DNA from: Hirsutella rhossiliensis
Lineage: Eukaryota > Ascomycota > Sordariomycetes > Hypocreales > Ophiocordycipitaceae
Assembly: GCF_020360975.1 (NCBI RefSeq)
Contig: NW_025408677.1
Location: forward strand, 310,001-374,000
Reading direction: 5' to 3'
DNA: 64,000 nt
Part shown: positions 1-10,958 of the stretch, piece by piece
How positions within the stretch are numbered: the stretch's first letter is position 1
Layout: the number at the start of each line of letters is the position of its first letter
Made by a program: the position numbers and the translations under genes
The notes under the pieces: generated by a model
Databases searched by the model: none
Seen by the model: the letters and a program-made list of their open reading frames with translations, nothing else
What the model was told of the DNA's origin: nothing

Positions 1-1835
1 CCTACGGCTGAATTAGATCGATAGTTCAGTCTCTCGAGGTCCCCGAGCCAGTGATAGTTATGTCGGACTCCTCAAGGGGTCCCCGTTCGAATCGGAGATC
101 CTCCGGACCCCTCGGTGGTCTAGGAAAAAGAAACAACAGTCTGCAGACTTCCCTTCTTACCTGGTTTTAAGCTGTATTACCTAGAGAGACCTAGAGACGT
201 CAACTCGTTCGGACCTTCTTCTCGACATATACGCCTTCCGGTGGGACGACATCTGCGGCAAACGTTATTGAGGCCATGGTTGATCGGTTCTTGGCAATTC
301 GATGTGCTGGGTACGGCGTGGGTGGGGCGCGCTAGGGGCACGTTTGGTAGTCTGCGGGGGAAAAACGCGCCCAGGCGCCACTTTATCAGTCGCCTGAAAC
401 CGTTCGGTCATCGGTTAGCCTACAAAGGATCGCGGAACTGTCAGAATAACGGGGGCATGGGTCACGTGCGATAGGGAGATAAGAAGATGACTCATTGCAA
501 GAGAGCTCGAGAGAACCCCCAAAAGGGGTCCCGGGCGCGCCCCGGAGGGACACACACACAAGAATACACACATCTCTGCAAGCCTAATCGGCCTGCACTC
601 CCACATACGATTGTTCCATTGCATCACAACTGTGCATTTCCTATTCAGTATCACCTAGAACCTTCGGTTCTGACAGGAACCCACTTAGCTGCGACGTTTT
701 ACAATCTCTATCCCCGCCCAATCGGCGGCACACTCATGACCCTTCCACAGATCGACAAATCGTCTGATTTTCTTCCTTGCTGCCGCGATGCACCCCGCGC
801 ATGTCCACTTTTTAGTCAAGTCTCTGCAAGGAGCAAGCTATCGCCTCGCATAATTATCACTGAATGAAACATCCGACTCATATGCGAGTGAATTACAGGA
901 GGATCTCTCATGTGTTGACAAACAAATCGTGTAGCCTTATATGCCCTTGGCAACTAGGCATCCATCATCCCTGCGACATTTACTCTCTTTCCCCGGGGCC
1001 CACTGCATAAATTTAGGGACCACTTAACAATCCACCGCTTTCCGCTATCCATCCACCAAAATTGGGGTGAAGCAGAACGTGAGCTCCGTTCATTGGCTAC
1101 ATCCTCGAGTCATACCCGATTCCTAGAGAAGTACTCCGTACTCAATACGAAATTATCAACACCTTGTTCTACAATTGTTAAGCGGCCCCTAAATTTAGTT
1201 ATGTGGACCCGATTCCGCCGCCCGAACTCCCTCAGCGGACTCCAGAACGCATGTAATCATAATGGGAGACGAAGGTGGTATCTGAAACGCATTGTGTGGA
1301 GGCCGTACATTGCCCGCAAGTATCGCTGGCATCGTCAGGATGTCAAGAGCCATCCGAGACAGCCTCGATCCGGTAACTCAACTGGGTGGGCGACGTCCCT
1401 GTCGTTCCTAGACACAATAGTCGATCGCCTGCGGACGTATTCATCTAGATGCATTGCTGACGCAACCGCAGCGCCCAAAGCCTCTTCATCTGCCGTTCAC
1501 TTTGGTCAGCCATTGGATCCAACCACCGAGATGGGACGAATATTTCAACTCGTGGCGCCCCGAGCGAGCTTACTTAGAGTCATTCGGCCCGCTTTTATCC
1601 CAACCATGTCCCTACGAGGTCATTTTCCTGTCCCGCGCGTTGCAGGCATCTCTTTTGGCCGACTTTTCGGCTGAAGACCCTAAGGTCGGTCCCACAAATG
1701 AAGGCTTTGCATGAGATGGGGTCACGATAAGTGCACCCTAAGGAATGCATTGAAATGCACCCTGCATGAAAAAGTTTCAGTCTAGGTAAGAACCAGATGA
1801 TCATGGTACCTGAATTAAGACGCCGAGAGTAGAGG
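1..1835. other. Left edge, no supported gene
   Basis: I see no domain, repeat boundary or convincing intron-exon structure here. The open frames at 487-867 and 1093-1674 on the plus strand have low-complexity or arbitrary composition and no family match I can recognise. Part of it is probably upstream sequence of the metalloprotease gene at 1947. Confidence 0.5.
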
Positions 1836-1839
1836 TATC

Positions 1840-1849
1840 TATATAAAAG
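1840..1849 (+). promoter_or_regulatory. TATA box of the metalloprotease gene
   Basis: The sequence TATATAAAAG lies about 100 bp before the ATG at 1947. It is followed by a pyrimidine-rich leader (CCTCTGCTTCCCGCCCCTC) just before the start codon, a common layout in ascomycete genes. No transcription factor site was identified. Confidence 0.55.
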
Positions 1850-1946
1850 AAAGGTTAAACCTCGAGTTAATCTTATCATCTCAACAATAGCTATTTTCTA
1901 TCCAGCCTCAAAGAAACCCTCTGCTTCCCGCCCCTCTCTAACCGCA

Positions 1947-3123
1947 ATGAACCTGACAAAAACAATGGTAGCGCTATTTTCCGTCGTTATCGGCCTTTTC
2001 GCTACAGTTGCGACGCCTTACTCAATGGGAGATAGGGAAGAGAGCCCTAGCATCGCCCCCAGGGAGGCCCCCCTCGGGATTCTTTCTCCCCCGGCTGACA
2101 CCGGCCAAAATATCAACTTCGATGTAGTCGCTCACCTATGCTGTCCTCCTGGAGTTCCTTGTGGAAATGTAAGACCCTCTACTGCATATTTACCTTAAGG
2201 CCGGGGACTAACTAGGTACGCAGGAAGACGGAGTAAAACAGATGGTAGGCAAGCTGAATGAAAAGTTTGCACAGTTCCAAATCAGCTTCGACCTGAAAAA
2301 ACCCCACCAATTCAGCGACCCTAGGTGTTCAAATACCGACATCGGCGGTCAAAACTCACATGACGTTATGGCGTCAGTACGCGAAGGTGGCCAGAGTACC
2401 CTCAATTATCTCTTCTTGCCAACAAATTCCGGAACTTATGGCATTAAGGGGTTTACTCTTGATCCGCCTCCGGACTTTGCTAAGCCGGTGAATCCACAAC
2501 ATGATGGACCGCATTGCGATATGGTCCTCCTGACTCGAGAAGGCACATTTTCCGAGATCGACAAGATAATCATGGTTCACGAGTGTGGTCACTGGTTTGG
2601 ACTTAAGCACTCGGAAACCAGTCCTCGTTCGAACGTAGCAAACATCATGGCTGCTAGTACCAAGTATGTATACGTATTCGCCTCTGCTAAGGTTTTGGAT
2701 GTTAGTATTCTCTTCTAACCTGAGGATACCAGTGAGCATCCTGCATATGAGTTCGAATCAAGCCGGAAAGCCGAGGTGCGCCAGGTCGCGCTCATGCGCA
2801 AGGCCGCAGATGGCGCGGGTGCTCCAACTGGAGGCGACAAGGGCAACCGAACAGGAGGCTCCCCGAAATCAGACACAAACAACTCTCCGCCTTCACCACT
2901 CCCGCCAGGGCCCTTCCGACCAGGCTGTAAACCAAAGCTTCCGGGTCCACCATATCCCGGGAGCTCCGGCATCCCAAATCAGCCTTCAGGTACAGGTATC
3001 TCGAATCCGCCGGGTGGTCCAGAGAGTCCACAATCACCAAACTCTCCGTTTCCAGGGCCGCCAAAATGCATGTGTACATGCCCGGGCCATCCATCTCCAT
3101 CTCGCAGGGCTGCTCATCTTTAA
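1947..3123 (+). CDS. Secreted M43 (pappalysin-like) zinc metalloprotease
   Basis: Three exons are inferred: 1947-2168, 2224-2663 and 2733-3123. The introns are 55 nt (GTAAGA...CAG) and 69 nt (GTATGT...CAG), and the frames join cleanly to give about 350 residues. The N-terminus has a hydrophobic signal peptide (about residues 1-23), so the product should be extracellular. Residues 193-203 are HECGHWFGLKH, the HExxHxxGxxH zinc site of metzincins, followed about 15 residues later by a NIM Met-turn candidate. The layout fits fungal extracellular MEP1-type proteases of family M43. The last 110 residues are unusual: a low-complexity Pro/Gly/Ser tail with a CMCTC motif near the end, where typical MEP1 proteins end soon after the catalytic domain. 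The gene lies beside a Helitron and has no operon-like neighbour. Family call firm from the motif; substrate unknown. Confidence 0.8.
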
Positions 3124-3427
3124 GAACCTGGTCCCATTCGTCTATCAAAGTTCTCGCGCCGCAATGGTGTAACAGGCTGGGCCCCGTAGGGGTCTCGGCT
3201 CTGCTCTCGACAAGACCCATACGAGTTCCAGAGCCCCGCTCAGAAGCCCCCGCCACTTTCGAGTTTTTCTCTTTTTCTTCTTCTCTCTAGCTTTAGTCTC
3301 GCAGGTTTTGGAAAGGTAAGGGTCAACATGTAAATTGAGGTTCGTCTGTTCTATCTAAGAAGGAGTGAGCAAGAACCCTATTTATGATCAACAGGGTGGC
3401 GATCAACGCAACGTCAATCACGAGGTG
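3124..3427. other. Intergenic, protease 3' region
   Basis: Downstream region of the metalloprotease. No gene seen; the Helitron 5' end may lie here or in the repeats that follow, but no convincing TC-start boundary was found. Confidence 0.4.
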
Positions 3428-3948
3428 CCTTGAGGAACGAAAGGCTCTTCCTTCCGCCCCTTCCGTAAACACGGACCGCATGGTGCCCCGTGCGCTCCCC
3501 AGCCACTCTTCACTGCCACCTACTTCCGGCCAAACAGAGCCACTGCTTCCTGCTGCCCGCTCCGGCCCCTCTCCCCGGGCCGCCTGACCGCTCCGGCCAT
3601 GGCCTTGAGGAACGAAAGGCTCTTCCTTCCGCCCCTTCCGTAAACACGGACCGCATGGTGCCCCGTGCGCTCCCCAGCCACTCTTCACTGCCACCTACTT
3701 CCGGCCAAACAGAGCCACTGCTTCCTGCTGCCCGCTCCGGCCCCTCTCCCCGGGCCGCCTGACCGCTCCGGCCATGGCCTTGAGGAACGAAAGGCTCTTC
3801 CTTCCGCCCTTCCGTAAACACGGACCGCATGGTGCCCCGTGCGCTCCCAGCCACTCTTCACTGCCACCTACTTCCGGCCAAACAGAGCCACTGCTTCCTG
3901 CTGCCCGCTCGGCCCCTCTCCCGGGCCGCCTGACCGCTCCGGCCATGC
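3428..3948. repeat. 175-bp minisatellite, three copies
   Basis: Three head-to-tail units start at about 3428, 3603 and 3778 (TTGAGGAACGAAAGGCTCTT...). Units 1 and 2 are essentially identical over 175 bp. Unit 3 differs mainly by four or five single-base losses in C/G runs. The repeat lies about 185 bp ahead of the Helitron reading frame, so it may belong to the Helitron 5' leader. Open frames through the repeat exist on both strands but are by-products of the repeat. Confidence 0.85.
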
Positions 3949-4131
3949 TCCGGCCGGTCGGCGGCTCGCCCTCACTTCGTGACCGCCATTCTTCTACCAA
4001 CCAGCGGGACCAAGGGTCTTGACCTGACCTACGCACTCCGTGAGCCCTCTGATCTTCCAACGCCGGATTCTTGCTGGGCGCCATAGCAGATCATTCCCTC
4101 CCACTTCGTCCCAGCTCTCGTTCGCAGCACC

Positions 4132-5364
4132 ATGCCGCGAGAACACCCAGCCACTGTCGCACCCGAAGAGGTTCACCGCACCTTGAGGATCTTGAATCGC
4201 AGGCGTCCTATCGGCGCCGGTCCTACAACGCCCTTCACCGCTTGCCAGAGTCCCCACGATGAGATCCTCCGTGTCTTGCGAGATATGGACCGCCAGCGCG
4301 CCGAAGACCGAACCCGCCGCCGTGAAGCTCAATCCCGATTTGCTGCACAGACGCCGCCGCCCGCCACTCCATCACCGAAACGACCTAGACAAGAGCAAGC
4401 GCCTCTCACTCCGCCGCCGACGCAGCCAAGGCGCTCCCCCAAAAGACCCCGGCCGATGCGAGAAACCGTTCAACTTCAACGAGACTCTGTCGAATCCATA
4501 CTGCATCACTACAACGCCACTTTCCGCGTCAAGGAGCAGGCATCATCGACAAGATCCTGGTGCAACGAAGTTCCGGTTGCCCTCCAGGTAGAGGCTGCTA
4601 AATCTTTCTACCAAGCGTTTACCGAGGAACGGACGTTGCCGGTTTCCCACTGCGTCTTCTGCTATAGGAAGACACCGCCTTGCGAACTCGCCACCATACA
4701 GTGGAGGGATCGCTTGTCGCCCTCCATGCTGCAGGCGACCAAGACTGTCCAAGAGTGTGGCGCGTGCCTTCCGTCACACGAGGGCGCCAGAGTTGACGTG
4801 TGCCGCGAGTGTCGCGCCGGCTTCGACAGTGGACGGCTGCCCAAAGCCTGCTCGGTCAACAACATGGCCATCGGTTGCGAACATCGGTACCCCGAAGAGC
4901 TTGATGACCTCTCCCCCGTTGAAGAGAGACTCATTGCCCTGCATGCACCTTTTGGCTATATCACCAAGTTCACGGTCGACAACAAGACCCGTTCGGGAAT
5001 CAGCTACCGCAAGCACGTGAAAGGACACATCGTCGTCTTCCCGAACAAAGTGGATGATCTTGTGGCCACGGTTCTTCCTCATCCCTTACTGCAGGCCATT
5101 GAGAACATCCACGTCTCTTGGAGCGGTCCGGGCAAGCCTGGCTCCGCAGACGTCAGACACCTGCTTCAAGTGCGCAAATCTCGAGTGGCAGCTGCCCTGG
5201 CATGGCTGCAAAGGAACAACCCGCTCTACGAGGATATCGCAATTAACCAAGCAGAGATAGATGGCTGGCAGTATGCCGACGGCTCCACTGTTCCGACCGT
5301 CATCATGGACCGCATGCGAAGGAGGAACCGTCGACCGTTGAGAAGACACAAACGGACCACATAG
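4132..5364 (+). CDS. Helitron RepHel, N-terminal part
   Basis: This 410-residue frame starts at ATG 4132. The first 110 residues are Arg/Pro-rich with KRPR-type basic clusters that could act as nuclear targeting signals. Residues about 170-240 contain paired cysteines (CVFC, CGAC, CREC), then the segment LSPVEERLIAL, which resembles the Cys-rich region before the Helitron N domain in fungal RepHel proteins. The frame then meets a stop, and the expected continuation lies in other frames from 5365 on, so this is probably the first part of one large protein. Role in transposition follows from the family. Confidence 0.7.
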   Translation: MPREHPATVAPEEVHRTLRILNRRRPIGAGPTTPFTACQSPHDEILRVLRDMDRQRAEDRTRRREAQSRFAAQTPPPATPSPKRPRQEQAPLTPPPTQPRRSPKRPRPMRETVQLQRDSVESILHHYNATFRVKEQASSTRSWCNEVPVALQVEAAKSFYQAFTEERTLPVSHCVFCYRKTPPCELATIQWRDRLSPSMLQATKTVQECGACLPSHEGARVDVCRECRAGFDSGRLPKACSVNNMAIGCEHRYPEELDDLSPVEERLIALHAPFGYITKFTVDNKTRSGISYRKHVKGHIVVFPNKVDDLVATVLPHPLLQAIENIHVSWSGPGKPGSADVRHLLQVRKSRVAAALAWLQRNNPLYEDIAINQAEIDGWQYADGSTVPTVIMDRMRRRNRRPLRRHKRTT

Positions 5365-7744
5365 TCCCGGACACTGATCGAGGCTTGGAGGAAAACAGCT
5401 TCAGAAGCATCGATGAACTGGTGAACTCGATCAACCCCACTTTTGCGGCTGAATCCTGCGATTTAGATCGTACTCTGTCCCCGAGCAGACTCAACCATCC
5501 CTGGTGAGCCGGCGACTCTTGTCCCCGACTCGGCTGCCATCGGCCTGGAAGTTGACGCCGTCTGTGAGATGTCTGCTTCCGGCATGTTTCCTCTCAATGG
5601 ACCGGCTGCCTTCGCCGAGACCGATAAACTGTCGTTTCTGGCCGACATCGTCAACGCCAATCCGGATCGACATGGCAACTCTGTGCCGTGCGTTATGCAG
5701 GTCCAAACTGCGGAGACCAGCCGTTTGTCCGAGTAGAGCGTGGTGCGGATTTTGCAGACAACTTGCACGAAGATTTCTTCCTCGAACATTTCCGAAGCTT
5801 TTTCCGTGGGAAGGGTGGCCCGAAATCAAAGGGCGACTCGAGTCACAGCCGACAAAGCGTTGTTGCCGACCGTCGTCCGAATCACTCGCTTAATTACTGG
5901 GCCAGATACGTATTGCGACGGCACGGAGGCCGATTTGCCACCCATCCTGTCTTTTGTTTCTTAGTATTCAACACCCTCCTTCGCTCCTCCAACCGCCGCA
6001 TCAGCATGGTTCGTGTCGCTAAAGATTCCTTCCACAGGCTCGAGCAAGCGTATGCGAACTTGAACGAGGACCGACTGAAGAGAGCCGAGGCGGAGATGCG
6101 GGAGGCAAGGACCACGTCGGACCCTGACATATCGGTCTTGCTTCGCGAGCTGTCGATTTTGGCCACGCACAGCCGCTCTCGAACGAATCCCGTTTGCTTA
6201 TGCGGAGGAAGATACAAGCTGTTAACATTTGGGCCGGTATGCCTGCAGTTTGGATTACCATCAGTCCCAACGACATTAATAATCCGATAAAGATGAAACT
6301 TGCCATTCATAGGCTGCACGATTATGACTCTGCAATGGAGCTTTTAGCCGATCTCCGTGAAAGGTACGACAGAATCGCCCTCAGCACCATGGATCCGGTT
6401 AGCTCGGCCATCTTCTTCCACCGAGAAATATCCTTATTCTTTGACAAGTACGTGAACACGGGCCAGGAATCGATCTTTGGAAAGATTAGCCACTACTACG
6501 CCACGGTGGAAACGAACGAGCGAGGCAGCCTCCACTTACATGGACTCCTCTGGCTGGACGGCAACATGCGGTTACCGAACCTGGTAGACGATATGGCCAA
6601 TCCTGCGGAAGAAGGATACCGTGCCCAAGTGACCCGGTACGTAGACTCTGTCTTTCACGAGTGTTTAGATGAAGATGCTGGAAAAACCCTGCGACAACAG
6701 AGGAAGCCCATCCATCCCGTGGAGGAGGTCATGACCAGCACCTCGGCTCTCACTGCGGCCTTCGAAGACGAATCCAACTTCATCGCGTACTGTTGCCAAG
6801 TGCACTCCCACACGTACACCTGCCTCAAGTATTCTCTGAAGGGGATCGTTGAACAGGGTGCAGATCCACAGAGACGGACGGCCTGCCGCTTCAAAGCACC
6901 GTGGAAGATCGTCGACGAGACAGGGTTCACAGAGGACGGCTTGCTTCAGATCCGGCGCAACCATCCACTCGTCAATCGGTATAACAAGTCATTGGCGGTC
7001 GGCCTTCGTCATAACCATGACGTCTCGATGATCTTGACCAAAACCAAGGGCCTGGCCATGGTGTACTACATCACGAACTACGCCACCAAACTGGATACGC
7101 CGATGTGGAAACGCATTGCTCTTGCCGCCGAGGTTGCCCGCCAACTTCGCGAAGCCGGTCGTCCGACGTCTCGCGCACCAGATCCCACCCTGCCCGACGA
7201 CAGGCAGCAGGCAGTATTGAATGAAAGCCGTCAATTCCTGATGAGAACGGCAAATCGGATCTTCTCCGAGCGACAACTCTCGGCCGTAGAGGTCTGTTAC
7301 CATCTCCTTGGATATGACACCGACTTTACCAACGTGCCGCATTGGTCTTTCCTGAACCTGACGGCGCTCTATTGGGCAATCTTTCGGCTATGGGCACATC
7401 TCCGCCATCAGGCCGGCGAGCTGACGGACGCTGAACAGCCCCCGGAGACAATCCGTCTGAGGCAAGGAGGGCGAACCCTTTTATACCTGGACGCGTACGC
7501 GTACCGGGGCCATGTTCTACGAGACCTATGCCTGTACGACTATATGTCAATGATTCATTTGATGCGTCGAAAAAGTCGGAGTGAAGACGACTCTCACATT
7601 TTCTCGATGGGCAGGATTCCGACTGTGACGGCTGGATGCAAAAGCTTCGACGGCCAGACCAGTACGCCGTCCCGATCTTCCAAGGATACATCAGCGACGA
7701 CCATGAGGACGATCACCCAGTGTATATTAAGCGGTACGCTCTAA
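5365..7744 (+). pseudogene. Helitron N domain and HUH Rep nuclease
   Basis: Coding signal resumes in broken frames: 5688-6290 carries RVERGADFADNLHED and RFATHPVFCFLVFN, typical of the Helitron N domain. The frame 6194-7744 carries WITISPNDINNP, then GSLHLHGLLWL at about 6525-6555, the HUH metal-binding motif. At 7064-7090 comes YYITNYATK, the Tyr-x3-Tyr catalytic motif with its Lys. The nuclease would nick and join single strands in rolling-circle transposition. At least two frame changes occur between 5400 and 6200 and the end at 7744 is premature, so the copy looks inactive unless these are sequence errors. Confidence 0.8.
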
Positions 7745-8462
7745 CCCCCCAGCAACATTTTGGCCCCGTCTGACAGCCTGTGCAGAAATTCGGTCCTACA
7801 TTTGGCGTTATTCGTCCCTTGGGAAAACTTCGTTTCTGAAAGCCAAGGCGATATAACCGACATATGGACGAGGCATCGGGCGGGCTTTGTCCCGCCTCCG
7901 TTTCCATGTCTCCAACATTTGTCTTTTGAAAGTCTGCCGAAGACGCGCGTAAAGACACGAAGCTCTGGGCCAGTCGATCGGAGGGTGACGACACAATTGA
8001 CGTTGAGTACCCACTGGACGACGGCCACTACGAGGATGAGCCTCCAGCGATGGCTCAACATCAGGCTTACACAGCTCTACTCCAGATTTTGCGAAATGCC
8101 GTGCAAGATACAGACGCCACGAAAGACTCCCCGTCCTCTTGGATCTAATACGCGACGTGCGTAAGGGAACCTCGCTGGAGGACAACCTTTGTCCAACGTC
8201 AGGAGGATCTGTACCTCAATATACCCCACGACCAAGGCGACACCTTGTGCCAATTCCCAATATTATCTCGAGATGATGTCCAAGCAGCAGCCAAGGCCCA
8301 AGACCTGTTGCATCTTCGAATGCTGGACGACATCGAGGGTGGTTCTCAGGGCACCGTACTATCCACGAATGGCGCCGACATCGACGATACCCTAGCTCGC
8401 TACGGCGATATGGACACCGCCGCTGCGCTCACAGGCAGTGACCTCAATGAACAAGGACTGGA
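7745..8462 (+). pseudogene. Helitron linker region between Rep and helicase
   Basis: No long open frame. The region lies between the Rep and helicase parts, and short coding-like pieces occur in changing frames (for example around 8245-8460), which suggests the same RepHel frame broken by indels. No independent gene is seen. Confidence 0.5.
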
Positions 8463-10080
8463 ATGCTCGTTGACGTCACTCCGGCGACTAGCTTCGCGGA
8501 GATGGGGCACACCACCGCAGCCACCTTCACACTGAACTATCTACAGACCATGGCCCTTCAACTCGTTTGCGCATTTCTAGACAGGTATACGGCTAATCCG
8601 GACTCAGCTGGCCAACATCTCCAGTATACCGGCGGGCCGGGTGGCACGGGAAAGTCGAGGATCATCGATGCCCTGAAGGACGTGTTCGCGGCGAGAAACC
8701 AGCCACATCTTCTGCAGATAACCGGCACATCGGGCAGTTCGGCGGCCCAGATTGGCGGCACGACGATCCACTCGGCCTGTGGGTTAGATTCCCATCGCGA
8801 TCCAAACAAACCGCCTCCCCTTTCTCGGAGGCGAAGAAATGGATCTGGAAACAGAAGCTGGTACTCGTGATTGACGAGGTCAGTATGCTTGGGGGGGCCA
8901 CTCTGCACAACGTCAGTCGTCATCTCCAGGCACTCCGTGACTGTCCGGACGAGCCATTTGGTGGGATGCCTGTAGTTCTGCTGATGGGAGACTTCTACCA
9001 GTTCGCCCCTGTGCGGGAAACAAGCCTCCTGATCAATAGACCGCCGGACGGAACCCAGGCACCTCTGCGACAAGCGACCGTCTCTCACCATAGCGGCTGT
9101 AGATTGTGGCATCTGTTCAAAACCGTTGTGCTCCTCGAAGACCAGGTCCGGGCACGCGACGATCCCCAACTCGGCGCACTCCTGGATCGAGTTCGTGACG
9201 GGCGGCAGACACGGCAAGACCTCGACTTGCTCAACGCCAACATTGTAGGACGCTCCCAAATCACCTTCGACAATGGTTTGCGTGCTATAACGCCGCTGAA
9301 CCGCACCCGCTGGGCCCTCAACATGGAAGCTGTCGTAGGCTGGGCGCGCTTCAACAAGCAACATATCCGTATCTTTATCTCGACTCACACCTGGCGCAAC
9401 GGCACGCTTTCTCCAAACATCATAGCACAAACCATTGGACAAGGTGATGACTCTGTCTGCAAAGTCCCTGGTGTCTTTTTCTACGCCCAAGGTATGCCGG
9501 TGGTTGTGAACAAGAACATCTATACTGGCTTGAAAGTTGTCAACGGAGCCGAGTTTACTGCCGTGGACGTTATACTCGATCCCAATCACCCAGGATACTA
9601 CTTGGCAGATGACGTGACAATCCACTTCGGGCCACCGCTAGGCATTCTTCTGCAGTCTCAAGAGACGAAAACGTTGGCGATACCGTCCCTGCCGTTGGGG
9701 ACCGTGCTCATCCGACCCATGTCACATACGCTCGATTCGACTAACTCTCACTTCAAATTCTTGTCAGCAAGATGCACACGACGTGGATTACCCGTGGCAC
9801 CAGCGTTTGTTCTTACCGATTACAAGGCCCAGGGTAAAACGTTCGTCGAAGTACTTTTGAGCTACGTGGAAATCGTGTGACCAATGGGGAACCCTCCAAA
9901 TGCAATTTTACGAGCCTCTATGTGCAACTGTCCAGGTGCACTACGCTTCGGGGCATCAAGCTTCTCGGTCCCGTGAGACAGCATGATTTCATTGGCAATG
10001 GGCTGGATCAGGCCATAGTTGATGGAATGCAGAGACTTAAGAACTTGGCCGTAGAAACGAGACGAATGTACGAGAATTAG
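8463..10080 (+). pseudogene. Helitron PIF1-like helicase domain
   Basis: Helicase motifs appear in order. Walker A GGPGGTGKS is at about 8631-8657, Walker B IDEVSML at about 8870-8890, then GDFYQFAPV, then TDYKAQGKT near 9820 and YVQLSRC near 9922 (motif VI). These define the SF1B PIF1 family that Helitrons fuse to Rep; it unwinds DNA during strand displacement. Three frames are used (8463-8870, 8867-9880, 9877-10080), with one-base shifts close to 8825 and 9870. Both shifts lie in otherwise well-conserved sequence, so a recent mutation or an assembly indel is likely. Confidence 0.85.
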
Positions 10081-10142
10081 GGTTGCGAAAGATAGGCATA
10101 CTGACCAAGTTCGGGAACGGGGGGGGGGGGTCCTTTAGCACT

Positions 10143-10177
10143 GCCGGGCGCGTTGATACTTGCCGCCGGCCAACTAA
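10143..10177 (+). terminator. Helitron 3' end hairpin and CTAA
   Basis: GCCGGGCG and CGCCGGC can pair with one bulged G around a 13-nt loop (10143-10170). Then come CAA, CTAA (10174-10177) and T. Helitrons end in CTRR a few bases after such a hairpin and insert 5' to T. A run of 12 G residues lies just upstream at 10119-10130. Assignment is by motif only. Confidence 0.5.
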
Positions 10178-10201
10178 TGCTTTAGTCCGTTCCTCAAGGC
10201 A

Positions 10202-10520
10202 TTGGCGGACCCTGGAAGGGGCCGGTCTCCTGTCTCACCGGGTCCCTTAACACCAGCTCCATCCACACCCGAGCCGTCAACACCAGCCGAGGCCCGCGCC
10301 ACTCGACGAGACGAAGATCGATTGTTCCACCATTTCCGTGGTTACACATGGGCCCAGCGAAGCCGAAACACAAAATCATGGGTATGGAAATAGGGCTTTG
10401 ATATCGAGAAGGGCTCGGATCGGCGATGGGTTTGCAAAGTTTGCATCGAACGAAACAGGCCGAAGCCCGGTACTGTAATTTCCATTGGCACCCAAAACGG
10501 CTGAGCGGCATCTCTGGGAC
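10202..10520 (+). pseudogene. hAT transposase N-terminus, remnant
   Basis: The plus strand reads a Pro/Thr-rich stretch, then KSWVWK, a stop, GFDIEKGSDRRWVCKVCIE and, after one more frame change, AERHLWD. This W-x-CKxC...GTQN-x-xHLWD pattern is the N-terminal zinc-binding segment of fungal hAT transposases. The sequence stops at 10521, where the copia C LTR begins, and the rest of the gene is not found in the window. It is a dead remnant cut by a later insertion. Confidence 0.6.
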
Positions 10521-10680
10521 CTGTCGTGAAAACGGGTTAACGATCTAAGTCCGAAGGTTACCTAGTCGGGCTGACTCTAGCAAAGGTGACTGAGAAGGAT
10601 GAATAATGTCGTTGGTAAGCGGTGGTATCGAACCTTCTAGATGACAACGTCATCTACTAGGGGGGTCTAAAAGTCGACCC

Positions 10681-10958
10681 CCCGCGCTTGAACATCAAGC
10701 ACGGGGGGGCCATTGACTAGGAAAAGGGTCACTGACTGGGAAATGCCTGGGAGTACTTTACTTTACGGATATTTGGGCAGTAAGTGAAAGTACCCCTTTT
10801 GAGGTAGATTTATTTATCGGGGCGATCTAAATAAGCGGTATAATGCGGTACTTTCTATTACACTAATTTCTCGGCGAGATAGAGGTACCTTTTCCTTTCC
10901 CAGTCAGTGACCCTTTTCCTAGTCAATGGCCCCCCCGTGCTTGATGTTCAAGCGCGGG
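10681..10958. mobile_element. 278-bp palindromic MITE-like insert in a TIR
   Basis: The arms 10681-10743 and 10896-10958 are inverted copies, apparently perfect over about 63 bp, around a 150-bp AT-richer core. Each end holds a smaller palindrome, CTTGAACATCAAG. The sequence sits within the left TIR of the 6-kb transposon: the right TIR runs from GTCGACCCCCCGCG straight into TACGG, while the left TIR has this block between them. It has no coding capacity. Target duplication is unclear (G/C-rich junctions). Confidence 0.75.

Larger units (their letters stand above)
4132..10177 (+). mobile_element. Helitron (rolling-circle transposon), near full length
   Basis: The plus strand encodes, in order, an N-terminal Cys-rich region, a Helitron-like N domain, an HUH Rep nuclease with Y2-type tyrosines, and a PIF1-family helicase, the order found in Helitron RepHel proteins. 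The 3' end is proposed at 10177: a GC-rich hairpin (10143-10170) followed by CTAA and then T, matching the hairpin + CTRR|T rule, though the 3-nt hairpin-to-CTRR spacing is shorter than usual. The 5' end was not located and must be upstream of 4132, perhaps including the minisatellite. Several frame breaks split the RepHel frame. Confidence 0.85.

Noticed and set aside
45..115. tRNA-like sequence with GTTCGAATC resembling a T loop
   Set aside because: Stems have mismatches, and acceptor and anticodon arms cannot be paired convincingly.
487..867. 126-residue plus-strand open frame
   Set aside because: No domain, no codon or intron support, and an overlapping minus frame of similar quality.
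1093..1674. 193-residue plus-strand open frame
   Set aside because: Arg-rich arbitrary composition; no homology recognised and no signals around it.
3428..3948. CRISPR-like array
   Set aside because: Units abut with no spacers; it is a minisatellite in a eukaryotic genome.
3323..4084. Minus-strand open frames through the minisatellite
   Set aside because: The same segment recurs each 175 bp; it is a by-product of the GC-rich repeat.
8825..9880. Programmed frameshifting in the Helitron helicase
   Set aside because: No slippery site or conserved overlap; one-base indels in simple runs are more likely.
10119..10130. G12 run as a quadruplex or regulatory element
   Set aside because: A single homopolymer; length may be a sequencing artefact and no other G tracts are paired with it.
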